This document shows positions 1 through 9,431 of a stretch of 22,200 bases of DNA, piece by piece. This DNA is from Agaricus subrufescens. Lineage: Eukaryota > Basidiomycota > Agaricomycetes > Agaricales > Agaricaceae. The notes under the pieces were generated by a model that was not told the origin of the DNA, ran no database searches, and worked only from the letters and a program-made list of their open reading frames with translations. How positions within the stretch are numbered: position 1 is the first letter of the stretch; every line of letters starts with the position of its first letter. The translations under genes were made by a program, and so were the position numbers. The stretch covers positions 1 through 22,200 of the forward strand of contig JAQOTE010000026.1 of the NCBI GenBank assembly GCA_029945375.1, read 5' to 3'.

Positions 1-1
1 T

Positions 2-478
2 ACAATCTGGACGCGGGACCGCATTGATCTTACACCGCTTGATCGCCGATTAGTAATATGGGATATCCAAGAGCATAATTTTCGTTTGGAGCTGTTCATG
101 CTCGACAAGTGCTTATTGAGCGATCTATGGGCCATCCCAGAAGGCGCTTCTATCCGCGCAAGCAAACTTCACGCCGTTTTCCCCCAAGAGTCAGTTCTCT
201 TAATGGATCTTCCAGAGAATACTGCCAATCTTGCCTCGCCTCATTGGGAGGATCGTCGCGTTTTTGTGGAGGCCTTTCGCTCTGTCCTCTTGGATTGGCC
301 TGGTGCCACCCACAGAAAATTGGCATTGGAATTCAAGAAGACTGTGGACGATAAGACGTTTTGGCACCATGATAACATGTTGGAGGTCGAGGGTATAGCA
401 TTTCACTTCTATTGTCAGACTTTTTTCGATCATTTTGGCCGCGCACCATGTGTACCTCATACTTTCCCCACATCTTGA
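2..478 (+). CDS. Uncharacterised fungal protein, 3' part (5' end outside window)
   Basis: The reading frame is open from base 2 and stops with TGA at 476-478, giving about 158 visible residues; the first in-frame ATG is at 98-100 (a CTG-initiated reading would begin at 86), but the frame continues upstream, so the true start is probably beyond the left edge. Visible blocks are WDIQEHNFRLELFMLDK, a DLWAIPEG segment, a SPHWEDRR stretch and a C-terminal FYCQTFFDHFGRAPCVPH motif. There is no signal peptide or membrane segment in the visible part. The pattern of conserved-looking aromatic and charged residues resembles a class of hypothetical proteins seen in Agaricomycetes, but this is recollection and no function is assigned. 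It is followed 155 bp later by another gene on the same strand and then by a Tnp2 transposase, so it could be transposon cargo. Confidence 0.55.
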   Translation, partial: TIWTRDRIDLTPLDRRLVIWDIQEHNFRLELFMLDKCLLSDLWAIPEGASIRASKLHAVFPQESVLLMDLPENTANLASPHWEDRRVFVEAFRSVLLDWPGATHRKLALEFKKTVDDKTFWHHDNMLEVEGIAFHFYCQTFFDHFGRAPCVPHTFPTS

Positions 479-632
479 TGCTACTGTACTCAGACTACAC
501 TACTATAATTCACTAATCGGGTGAATATTATATCGTATGTCAAAATTTTATACCAGGGTCGTTCTAAGTTCCAAGTGGGGTAAGGGCTTTGAGACTATTT
601 ATTAGCCGACAGTTCGCCCGTTTTCTTTCCCA

Positions 633-1429
633 ATGGACCAGATGGCCAACCTCACCCACTCCCTTCCTTGGGCGCACGACGTTGCACAGGTCAACCCTTC
701 AGAGTCGCTCATTATGTCCGAAGAAGACTTTCAAGAAGAGCAGGCCCTGGACAATCCTGCTTCTGATGGGAGTGAAACTGACTCGTCATCTTCAGACATT
801 TCAAGTGATGAGTGCCCTTGGTCAATGCTACGTGATCTTGCGAGGCTAAAAGAGGTAAGAAACTTAAGCCGATGTAATGACCAACCAGGATGCTAACTAG
901 GCTTATTCATACTCAGTTGGACTTAGCATCCAGGAATTCTCTCGATTGGGCCATGAATGCTACACATGAATTGTGGAGGACGATTGATGATATGCAGGCA
1001 GGCTTTTTCTCCATCTGATTTTCCCGGGAAATTATATAATCTACTGGACTAGGACGCTCGCCATTCACAAATTGAGCTTCTCCAATCTAGTGTAAACAAG
1101 ATACTCGAGGTACAGGATGAACAGCCGAAGTCTTATTTCATATCAGACTTTCTGGCCGACATCCAGGAGTCCAAGAAGGTGTGTGTTCACATTGAATCAA
1201 TACCAACAGCTACGCATTGCCATACTCCTAGCTCGATTCAAAATTTGAAGACCTTTTCGGTGACGCCGTAAGCATGATTTGTCGATTAATGGATTTCATC
1301 GCGCGGACGCAAGTGAGTGCTATCTTCGAGTAAAGGTTCCATGTAACTAAGCCTCACCTGCATCAGACTATTCGTAATCCACGACAGAAACTAATTGAGA
1401 AGTTAAATGACTCGGTGCTTTTCGACTAA
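633..1429 (+). CDS. Five-exon hypothetical gene, acidic N-terminus and helical C-terminus
   Basis: Proposed exons are 633-854, 917-997, 1053-1178, 1232-1312 and 1367-1429, with TAA at 1427-1429, giving about 190 aa. Introns are 62, 55, 53 and 54 bp, and all four fall in phase 0. Intron 1 (GTAAGA...CAG) has a TGCTAAC branch site and intron 4 (GTGAGT...CAG) has GTAACTAAG. Intron 2 starts with GC rather than GT. It is either a GC-AG intron or a mutated donor; reading through it hits a TGA at once. The start ATG at 633 follows CCCA. The protein has a Ser/Asp/Glu-rich segment (about residues 28-60) and then amphipathic helical sequence with charged repeats, possibly coiled coil. No domain was recognised. 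It sits 3' of an unknown gene and 5' of the palindrome cluster and Tnp2 gene, so an accessory role in the transposon is possible but unproven. Confidence 0.5.
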
Positions 1430-1510
1430 ATTAGAAACGTCAAGTGGTAAAGATCGCTTAATATAAATATATAACGTGAACGCTATACTATATATATATC
1501 GCGTGATTTT

Positions 1511-1844
1511 CGTGACTTGTCACGTTTTCATAAGGCAGCATCTTGACTCTAGCCCTGCTCTAGCCTCTCACCTTCGAGACGATCCTAGTCTCTTATCCCA
1601 CCCTGTCTAGAATGTGGCCAACGTTGATCTTCTTGACGGTCGTATTGCACAGCAGACTTTCAGTCCCGTGTGCTATTGAGATAGACTTTTGTCATCCTCA
1701 CTTCTGAGTAGAGAGACCTATGGTCTTCTACTAGCTCCTCGGTATAGGCGTGGCGTTCGACTCAGGACCGCAGGCGTGGCGTTCGACTCAGGACTGCAGG
1801 GTGAATTTTGTTCCCTTTGCGATATGGAGCTGAGACTTCTGTCT
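1511..1844. repeat. Cluster of GAC...GTC palindromes upstream of the transposase gene
   Basis: Several short inverted repeats share a GAC-spacer-GTC core. They are CGTGAC-tt-GTCACG at 1511-1524, GAGAC-7 nt-GTCTC at 1576-1592, a 27-bp unit at 1647-1673 with arms GCACA/TGTGC around GCAGAC...AGTCCC, AGAC-tttt-GTCA near 1683-1694, arms GTAGAGAGACC/GGTCTTCTAC at 1708-1731, and AGAC-ttct-GTCT at 1833-1844. Closely related units occur downstream of the transposase at 6651-6847. CACTA transposons carry many subterminal repeats bound by an accessory protein, so these are candidate transposase-binding or regulatory sites; that role is inferred. This stretch otherwise holds no convincing gene. Confidence 0.6.
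1747..1798. repeat. Two tandem 26-bp repeat units
   Basis: The unit at 1747-1772 is repeated at 1773-1798 with a single mismatch (ACCGCA against ACTGCA). Each unit contains GGCGTGGCGTTCGACTCAGG. It lies inside the palindrome cluster upstream of the Tnp2 gene. Confidence 0.85.
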
Positions 1845-2166
1845 GCTTCTGGCCTTTCCCCCGATGTCGCTCCATTCTTCAATGGTGCTCTCGCTACATA
1901 TATATGCATGGAGTTATTTCAGTTTGTCACCGCTAGCCGTATGTATATATAGCACTCGTTTTATTTCCCTCGCTTTTTTGCCGATCCACTGATCAATATG
2001 TTAAGATTTCCACCCTGGTAGACGTTTCTAGGGTGAAAAATGCAGAACGCAAAATAATTTTCCGGACATTGCGATGATCAGCCCTTGGCGTGGACAAGAT
2101 TTTGTCCTTTCAGCTCGGGTAAGAAATTTTCAGTCTAACCCGTTGCAGTGTACTGACTCCGGCATT

Positions 2167-2172
2167 TATAAA
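2167..2172 (+). promoter_or_regulatory. TATA-like box of the Tnp2 transposase gene
   Basis: TATAAA within TTTATAAAG lies 42 bp upstream of the chosen ATG at 2209. It supports that ATG over the upstream in-frame ATG at 2074, although it implies a short 5' leader. Confidence 0.4.
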
Positions 2173-2208
2173 GCTGTTTCCGCCATTTTTGTACGCCATC
2201 GTTGTCCA

Positions 2209-5200
2209 ATGACAGAGCATAGTCAGGTTCAAGCTCCGTCGCAACAGCTAGACGCTATCGAAAGCTCGCTGTCTACGCGTGCTATCAATCGATTTTATCA
2301 AATTCTGCAAAAGCATGACCTTCGATTTGTTGCCCCGCCCTCTGCGTCTACCGCTCCCGAGGCCCTTCCGTCGCCGAACGTCCTGAAGCTTGACCCTTAC
2401 TTTCCCAAGAACAAGGTTGCCATTGATTATGAAGAAATGCTCGGGCGCTACTCTCAAACTATCACTGCTCTCTCCAGCGTGCCCCAGAAAGAGATACAGT
2501 CGCGAATCGTTACATGTACTACCCTGGTGCAAGAAGAGGCACAATCTTTTCTTACCTGGAAGAAGCAAGAGTGGAAACGTCAAATACTCATGGCGCGCGA
2601 AGCCCTGACTGCTGATCCTAGTGAGTTTTGAGATGTTCATCGTCGATAATTGACTCAGGTTGCGATTCTTCCCTCAGGTATTTATATGGATTCTCCGTTC
2701 AAATCTCTCCCTTCGGCTGTCGCCCTGACTCACTTAACTGTCGTTTCTACACACTACTTGTCCGGTCTTTCGTATAAAGATTCGGATTATGTTCTTTCGG
2801 CGCTCACGCTTCAGAGCCAGATATCCTCCACTAAGCGTCTCCCCTCCATTCCCGTTTCCGCTCGCACTATCATAGAGCAACTGAACCTGTCACCTAAAGT
2901 CACCATCTATGCTTGTTGCCCCAAATGCTTTTACCTTTATGAAATGGACCATTCATACCCCCAGACTTGTACGAAACGCGCCGCTCCTGACCTGCCTGTT
3001 TGTGGAGCAGAGATCTACAGTGATGACAAGGCTCGGCCGCATCGTGAATACGTCATGCAAGATTTCCATGACTGGTTAGCACGCTTTAATGCTCGCCCCG
3101 ACATTGAAAACCATCTTGATCGCAGCGTACTCGCTCATACTCCTGATGCTATGCATGATATATGGGATGGCAAAGCTTTTCGGGAATTTCGGGGCCATGA
3201 TGGGAAGTTGTTCCTTGAATGCCCCGAGGGCGAGAGTCGCTTGCTCTTCAGCATCAATATGGATGGTTTTAATCCGTTGTCGAACAAACAGGGAGGGAAA
3301 CAAATTTCATGCACCGCCATTTACATGGTTTGCCTTAATCTTCCACCCCACCTTCGCTACCGACCAGAAAATGTTTTTCTGGTTGGCATTATACCCGGAC
3401 CTCACGAACCCTCAGTTACACAAATGAATTATATTCTGCGCCCTTTGGTTGACGTCCTTCACAAACTGTGGGACGTCGGCCTTTTCCTCAAACGGACTCA
3501 CAGGTATCCCTTCGGTCGCAGGAGTAGAGTCGGTGTCGTACCTCTTGTTGCGGACCTTCCAGCTTGTAGAAAAGCGGCCGGATTTGGGAGTGCCACTTGC
3601 AAACATTTTTGTTCTTGCTGCAATATCACATTGGAAGACAAGGACAATATCGATACACACTTATTCAGCCCTCGGGACTGGTCGTCACACCTTCATTTTG
3701 CTCAGCTGTGGCGAGATGCACCAACGTTGAGGGATCAGGAGAACGTTTTCGATCAATCAGGCATCCGCTGGTCAGAGTTGCTTCGCTTGTGCTACTGGGA
3801 TCCCACATCATATGCGACCATAGATTCTATGCATTGCTTCTATCTTGGCCTTTTACACCATCATGTCCTGAAGGTTTGGGGGATGCAAGAAAATGCGGTA
3901 GATGGACCTGGCGTTACGTACAATGCTCTGGTTAATAAGCCTTCCAATGTTGAGCTTGATCGTGGCCGTAACTACCTCCAGCTCCAGGAGTGGAAAGCTT
4001 TACTCGCTCTTCCCAAGGCCATCATAACTTATCTCTGTTTCGAGAATGGGCTTCGGTTTTCTGGTCGATCGAAACCTATCCTTGTCAGTCGTCTTCAAGA
4101 AGTAAGTCCAACCTATCTTCCCCTCTCTTCGAGGTTTGACTTTCGCAGTGGCAGGCTCAGAAGAAGGGGAAGCAGCGACGGACAGAGACGATTTCCACTC
4201 ATACGGATCTGGCCCCTCATCAACCACTAATCGCCTCCAGTACTGATTCAACATCAACCTGCTTTCCAAACACTCGCCGATCTTCAGCCAGACTTACGTC
4301 ACGCAGGATGATAGAACAAACTGCACCAGACCCACCATTTACTTCACCACCCCTACCGCTTCAAATTGCGCCTACCTCACAGTCTCTCACCAGTGACCTC
4401 AGGGAGTCGGGCAGAGTTTATCGCATGGCTGCCTCCCCACCAGATATCAATCCTCTCCCCATCAGTGTATTTGAATTGGTATCCACGTCATCAGCCCCTC
4501 AACCAACTTGGTCCACAAAACCGAAATCAACATCGTCGATAACCGCGGGTACTACGAAAGCGAATATTGCAAAGAAGTCGAAGGATGAAATACTGACTGC
4601 CGAGGAAATCGAAGATTATTGGAATTCTGCATTCAAATCTGTGCTCTCTCGCCTTCCGAAAGCTCATCTCTATCAAATACTTTCGACAAAGTCACCGAAT
4701 ACCTGCATCAAATCAGAGGCTCTCAAGCCGGATATCCTCAATGAGATACAACGCTTGGTAGGTTCTTGCCTTTCCATCGATAGTGGTCTCTGACCTCCAC
4801 TCCCTTGTATAGCGCAAAGCGGCACGAGTCATCAATGAAAACGAAAAACCAATTCAACAAACTGCTCGTTCAACCGCCTCTCCAGTGTCCGTTTCCCGAC
4901 ACGTTTCTACCCGTTTGTCAACGGTTCCAATATCCACAGGCGGCAACAATTCCATTAGCGTTCAGCCCTTTGTTCCTCAAGATCTTACTTTCGACGAAGA
5001 GTTCGGGATTTTTAGGGGGATGGAACTTGATGGTGAAATGTGTAATCAGGTGAGTTGCTCATTTACGGCGCAAACATACATTCAACAACCTTCTCTAGGC
5101 TCAAATAGATCCACGCAAAAATACAGCTAAATTAGATGTATGTTAAGATGTCAAAGTTGCCTACTCGAGCTAACAATATGTTTAACTTAGCGACTTCCAA

Positions 5201-6498
5201 CAAAACCCCGCAAAGAAACTTGTGTTCTAGGTAAAGAAAAGGTTGGTGATATAAAATTGGACATGACCCGTACTATTGTCCCATCGTGGGTTCCAAGAGG
5301 TCCAAGAAATCCAGGTTCAACAAAACAGGGAAAACTTCATGCGGATCAATGGCGCTCATTCTGCACAATCAATTTGGTGATCACGTTAATTAGGCTTTGG
5401 GGTTCAGAACCTGAATATAGCAAGGAAGGTTTAATGCTTACGAATTTTCTGCATCTCGTCTCAGCTGTCAAGTATGCATCGCTTCGTGTGGTGACAGAAG
5501 AGTCCATTCTCGCTTATGAAACCCACATACATGCCTACCTTCGAACGCTCCTTGAGCTATATCCTGGAACAGAGCTCGTCCCCAATCAGCATATGGCGCT
5601 TCATTTCGGTGATCAACTCCGAAGATTTGGGCCAACGCACGGTTGGCGTTGCTTTGCATTTGAAAGGTTCAACTATCTTTTGCAGCAAGTTCAGACCAAT
5701 ATGATCGAAAGTTCGTCTTGATTGACTACTCAATTTGAATTAGCTGCTGATACACTGGGAATAGACCAAATGGAGAAAACGATGTTCAACAGTTTCTGTA
5801 TAATGCAACGGCTCCGTCCTTTATTCCATCCATCGCAGTTACCTAACGACCTCCACCCCATTGCTGACTCTTTCCGCAAGACTTACGATCGGGATACGCG
5901 TGGCACATTCATGAGCGAGGATTTTGGACAAGACAATCAAGATCTCAGTCTCGATGCTGACGACAAGCTTCAATCGCTTCCCCGTGACGTTTTCACACTC
6001 CTTTGTGATTGGTATAGACGGAACAATGCAGCTGCGAAAGATATATCTCGCGATGTTTGTTTCTGCAGCACGATACCGTCACAGGTACCCTACAAGACTG
6101 CAGGACGATCCCAGCCGGATAGTCATATCATGTTTCGCTCGCAAGGGCCCAGTAATTCTCAGAGGGCAGTGTGGCATGCCGGATCAATCATGTCAATTTT
6201 CCAACACCAACTCAAAGGCGTCAAGACTATGTTCTTCGTAGTCGATCCGTTTATACCTGCCAAATTGGAGTCGGCTCACCCTGAAGTGTTTCGCCAAGCT
6301 CACTTATTTTCATCTGTAGCTGGACAGCTATTCAATGTTGAGGGCCGTTTGCCTTCCACCCTTGTTTCCGTTGATCAGGTGATTGGGCATTTTGCGTACG
6401 CAAAAACGGATTACTGTGATGCTTCTGGGCGCATGTTATTTCAGGCGTTACCCCTTGAAAAGGTCGGGTGCAGTTCAATGTGCGACGTCCTTAACTGA
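2209..6498 (+). CDS. CACTA-type (Tnp2-like) transposase, six exons, one internal TGA
   Basis: Proposed exons are 2209-2620, 2678-4101, 4149-4757, 4813-5049, 5099-5137 and 5191-6498. Introns are 57, 47, 55, 49 and 53 bp, all GT-AG and frame-preserving; the last has a GCTAAC branch site. The conceptual product is about 1,340 codons. The family cuts and pastes CACTA/EnSpm elements with a DDE/D nuclease. Family-like blocks include a Cys-rich CCPKC...C...C segment, FSINMDGFNPL (candidate Asp 333), VADLPACRK followed by TCKHFCSCC (candidate Asp 430), and RWSELLRLCYWDPTSYATIDSMHC split over a conserved region (candidate Asp 520) before a LGLLHHH motif. The linker encoded by exon 3 is Ser/Pro-rich. 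A conserved C-terminal FERFN region precedes a TGA at 5719-5721, after which the same frame stays open to 6498, so this is probably a nonsense mutation. The copy is likely inactive unless the TGA is spliced out or read through. Catalytic assignments are by motif position only. Confidence 0.8.
5719..5721 (+). other. In-frame TGA interrupting the Tnp2 reading frame
   Basis: The TGA falls right after the conserved FERFN-type block, and homologous-looking sequence continues in the same frame on both sides. A 33-bp GT-AG segment at 5711-5743 would remove it in frame, but that is shorter than every other intron here. A CGA or GGA to TGA change is the simpler reading. Confidence 0.6.
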
Positions 6499-6650
6499 TT
6501 CTTGTTTACAGCAATGATGACTCTATTGTATTGTACATACCCCATACCTACCGAGCACTCAACTGCTCAAGTTCTTGTTCCTCTATCCTACATCTATAGT
6601 TAATTGATGAGTTACGCGACCCGCGGGAGTGATCGATAATGTAATCGTGT

Positions 6651-6847
6651 GTGATTAATCACGTTGCCGCAAATTTGATGGCTGAGTCTCAATCGACTCT
6701 CTTGACAAGTCACCGCGACCATGGTCCCTAGGCTGTTACTCATCTCTTATAAGGCCTTCCCGCATAGCAGACACTAGTCCCTATGCATTCCGGAGGCAGA
6801 CATATGTCGCCTTACAGCCGTCGCATAGCAGACTTGAGTCCCTATGC
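6651..6847. repeat. Second palindrome cluster, downstream of the Tnp2 gene
   Basis: Units are GTGATTAATCAC (perfect palindrome) at 6651-6662, GAGTC-6 nt-GACTC at 6684-6699, TGAC-aa-GTCA at 6703-6712, GACCATGGTC at 6717-6726, a 25-bp unit at 6762-6786, a GGC/GCC-flanked GACATATGTC at 6794-6812, and another 25-bp unit at 6823-6847. The two 25-bp units share arms GCATAG/CTATGC around CAGAC...GTCC and differ only in the loop. They match the upstream unit at 1647-1673, in which the arms are GCACA/TGTGC, so the changes are compensatory. Confidence 0.7.
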
Positions 6848-6853
6848 TCTCTT

Positions 6854-7089
6854 ATGGCCTTTGTTGGTCTGGCAATAGTTTTGTTCCTGTCAAGTTTTGT
6901 TGTACTGCAACGACTTTCTATTCAGGTGAGTAGACGTAATCTTGAGATACTAGTACTGAATAAGAATCTTAACAGAAGAACTCTCGACTTTCCTTGGCTC
7001 ATATGACTCGTTCAGGGATAGTTTGGAGATCGTGTTTTACCTCTAGCTACATAATGCCATCAAACTGGGCTGATGTGCGGAGGTCATGA
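6854..7089 (+). CDS. Possible small two-exon ORF with hydrophobic N-terminus
   Basis: An ATG at 6854, 7 bp after the last palindrome, opens a 24-codon hydrophobic segment (MAFVGLAIVLFLSSFVVLQ) resembling a signal peptide or single membrane helix. It ends at a good donor (CAG/GTGAGT). A 50-bp intron 6926-6975 with a CTTAAC branch site leads to a second exon, 6976-7089, ending in TGA. The predicted product is only 61 aa, and the second exon shows no recognisable domain. It may be a chance reading, or the remnant of a gene whose upstream region carries the palindromes. Confidence 0.22.
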
Positions 7090-8015
7090 GTGTCGTATGG
7101 ATGTGTGAAAGGGAGAGTTTCTTGTGAGTGTTATTCATAACCCACCCCATGGCCTCTTAAGTGACAGCGCCCATGAGGTCCTAGTGTTTTTAAACCCCTC
7201 AAGTACCGACTCAAGACTCAACTAAGACCGCATTGTTACGAACTTCGAAGCTTTAGGGACTCGGGGTACTGAAGCGGTGAGCAGAACTATTCACACCCCA
7301 AGCAAATCTTAATCTGCCACAATATCGATGACTTGTCAGTGCCTTTGTATGCATGAACATCGCAAAGTCCACCTCCGCAGGCGAGAGTGACGCGTTCAAA
7401 GGGCGATCATTTGGCCCTCTACGACAGATTGACAGAGCTTCTACCCATCGAGAGACTGATGTCCTCTGATGTTCTGTCGGTTTCCATCTTTGTGGTCATT
7501 TATTAATCTGTCCCATTGACCCATCTTGGTTTATCTTGTTTCGTTAGTTACCACCTTTTTCCATCACTTGTTATTGGGGATCTGAATTTTCTAATACAAT
7601 TCTAATCATCCAGGGATTCCACTCATTCAGAAATTCCAAAAATCCCGAAATCCCAATAGCACGAACAATGGAAATCCCGGAACTGTAAGCAGATCACTTT
7701 ATGGATAATGCAATAATGGTCAGTGCACAGAAGGATCCGTCTCGCACCATTCACCACAAGCTCTGAAGAAGGTAGGCAACATGGTGCAAATCACGAATCT
7801 CGTTTGGAAACTTTTCACGTAGTACAAGGCAGGTCTTCTATCTGTTTTCTACCTCCCTAAATCCATTCACGGTCTACAGGAATCTATGCTTGCAACACCT
7901 CTTGATCATAGCAAGCAAGCTCGTAGACAGAGTTCCAGGATTATGAATTCACAATGTTTATGTAATCATGTCGGAATTCTGCAAACTTCAGAAAGCCGAT
8001 TTTTTTATCGTCTAT
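7090..8015. other. Unassigned intergenic sequence
   Basis: No convincing gene, RNA gene or element end was seen. The reading frames are short and broken, and there is no tandem repeat. It includes an AGGGC/GCCCT inverted repeat near 7397 that I would not interpret. It ends where the LTR begins. Confidence 0.5.
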
Positions 8016-8332
8016 TGTTACGACCTTATAGCGATTAGCTCAGGTTGCAACTTAAGGCAAAGACTTGAGAGCGATAAGGGAATATAGCGAGTTGGTAAAG
8101 CGTAAGGAATACAGAGTATTACTACGCTACTTATAGCAGAGTCGACTACCTAATAATAGAAGTAGAAAGCGGGCTGAGTAAGTATGCCCGAGGTGTCTGA
8201 CTAACGGTGAGAACATGGCTGAGTAAACATGGGAACATATACGCCAGATCACAGTGGTAGCATAAGGTTGTGGATGGAGCGGTAGCATGTGGGCCGGGGT
8301 CAGGGGACCGATAACAGAAATAGATCGTAACA
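8016..8332 (-). repeat. LTR (3' LTR of the minus-strand chromovirus)
   Basis: It is 317 bp with inverted termini TGTTACG/CGTAACA. It aligns with the 5' LTR over about 195 bp at its left end and about 60 bp at its right end, while the stretch near 8210-8269 has no clear match. Read on the minus strand it contains TATAAG (8135-8130) and, 30 nt later, TTACGCTTTACCAA (8105-8092). Confidence 0.9.
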
Positions 8333-8341
8333 TCACCCTCC
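8333..8341 (-). other. Polypurine tract next to the 3' LTR
   Basis: The minus strand reads GGAGGGTGA immediately before TGTTACG of the LTR. This is the expected position for the plus-strand primer of an LTR retrotransposon. Confidence 0.65.
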
Positions 8342-8367
8342 GTTCAGGCTTCGAGCACCGAGAAGCA

Positions 8368-8913
8368 TCAATCGGTGAGTGCGAGGAGTAGTTTGGCCTT
8401 TTTATCGGCGATTATCCATTTGTTGGTCTTTTCGCTCCAACCGATAAAGTGGGGGGCATTGTCGTTGCCGGATTTGACGTAGCGGACTTGTTCCCCTTTG
8501 TAACGATCTTCGGTGCCGTAGTTTTTCAACAATGCGGAGAGTATGACGGTCCAGTATGCGGGGCGATATTCGATTTCTCCACCGTGAGCAAAGGTGTAGT
8601 TGAAGGGAATGGCAAATTCGGTAGGGTTGGCGAATGGGGGAATGTGTCAGAGATAGGTTTTCAATTTGATCATTTCGTCGAGAATGTCGGGGTCGGCGAT
8701 GTTGGCGACTTCTTATTTGGTAGGTGTGGGGGAATGTTTTCTTTATCAGAATCTTTGTCCATTCGGTTGCGCATGACGGTGGTGTGTGTAGTTGGGGACG
8801 GGGAGGGGTTCTTCGGGCTCCTGTTCAGGTTCTGGGGAGGCGGGTGTCTGGTGAGGCGAACTTTTGTGATAGGTGTCGATCATTCGTTTGGCGAAGCATT
8901 CGTGTTTCTTCAT
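8368..8913 (-). pseudogene. Accessory ORF C of the chromovirus (frameshifted)
   Basis: Its ATG at 8913 overlaps the stop codon of accessory ORF B as ATGA. The opening frame runs about 55 codons into a Pro/Glu-rich stretch and stops. A second frame carries a DKDSDKENIPP segment. The original frame then resumes with VANIADPDILDEMIKLKTYL, hits a TGA, and continues as a coherent block rich in Tyr and Trp (AYWTVILSALLKNYG, HFIGWSEKTNKWIIADKKAK) to TGA at 8368-8370. This looks like one gene of about 180 codons damaged by two compensating frameshifts and one nonsense change. No family was recognised, and there is no membrane segment, so it does not look like an envelope gene. Confidence 0.45.
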
Positions 8914-9311
8914 TTTCCTACGTCAGGGAGGGCACGGAGGTGGTCGATAATGGCGCAGCACATTTTGTGGGATCGATATTCGATGTTCATGGGGATGATG
9001 TGGGCGAGACTCTTCATGACGGCTCCGAATTCAGTGTGGAAGTCGTCATCATGTCCGATGACGGTACGGATCGGTTGTACGGCGGTGAGGCAGGTGGTAT
9101 GTATGTTGGTGGCGGTCTCGTGCAGGGTTTTTCCTAGGTTGCGGGTGTACCCCAGGGCGTGGAGGAGTCTGAGGAGGTGGGTGCGACGTTCGTTGATGTT
9201 GTAGACGGAGGAGAGGTAGTCTTCATGGGGGCGTTGATCAAAGAGGGGGTGGACGTGAGGGGGAGTGGAGGGTTGGACAGTGGAAACAGAAGGTTGGGCA
9301 GAGGGGTTCAT
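8910..9311 (-). CDS. Accessory ORF B of the chromovirus, unknown function
   Basis: This is an intact 133-codon frame starting at 9311 and ending in TGA at 8912-8910, inside the element between pol and the 3' LTR. The N-terminus is Pro/Ser-rich and the rest is predicted helical with many His residues (for example HLLRLLHALGYTRNLGKTLHE). No known retroelement domain was recognised. A TATAAAA at 9401-9395 precedes the ATG by 90 bp, and TCGAAG lies exactly 8 nt before the ATG; both features are shared with accessory ORF A. The ATGA overlap with ORF C suggests coupled termination and reinitiation. Function is unknown. Confidence 0.55.
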   Translation of the reverse strand: MNPSAQPSVSTVQPSTPPHVHPLFDQRPHEDYLSSVYNINERRTHLLRLLHALGYTRNLGKTLHETATNIHTTCLTAVQPIRTVIGHDDDFHTEFGAVMKSLAHIIPMNIEYRSHKMCCAIIDHLRALPDVGK

Positions 9312-9394
9312 AACTAGAGCTTCGAGAAGAGGGATGTACTTTGAGAGAGAAATGTTGGGCAGATTGGGTGAAAAAAGGCGACAAACTGATTGGA

Positions 9395-9401
9395 TTTTAT
9401 A
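9395..9401 (-). promoter_or_regulatory. TATA box upstream of accessory ORF B
   Basis: TATAAAA on the minus strand is followed by AAT, CAGTT and GCC in the same order and nearly the same spacing as the TATA module upstream of accessory ORF A. It is a candidate internal promoter. Confidence 0.45.
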
Positions 9402-9431
9402 CTACTTTCCTCCTCCCGATTAGGCAACTGA

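Noticed and set aside
1689..1952. Plus-strand 87-codon ORF upstream of the transposase
   Set aside because: It runs through the palindromes and the 26-bp tandem repeat, has no recognisable domain and no splice link to the Tnp2 gene.
2074..2208. Upstream in-frame ATG at 2074 as the Tnp2 start
   Set aside because: A TATAAA at 2167 and the different composition of the first 45 codons favour the ATG at 2209. A possible 30-bp intron at 2119-2148 is too short.
498..7186. CACTA terminal inverted repeats, with CACTACTA at 498 and TAGTG at 7182 as candidate ends
   Set aside because: The match does not extend beyond 5 bp and no target duplication was seen, so the element ends are not identified.
8449..9204. 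Plus-strand 251-codon ORF
   Set aside because: It is antisense to the accessory ORFs of the chromovirus, shows no recognisable domain and has low-complexity Gly/Val/Phe composition.
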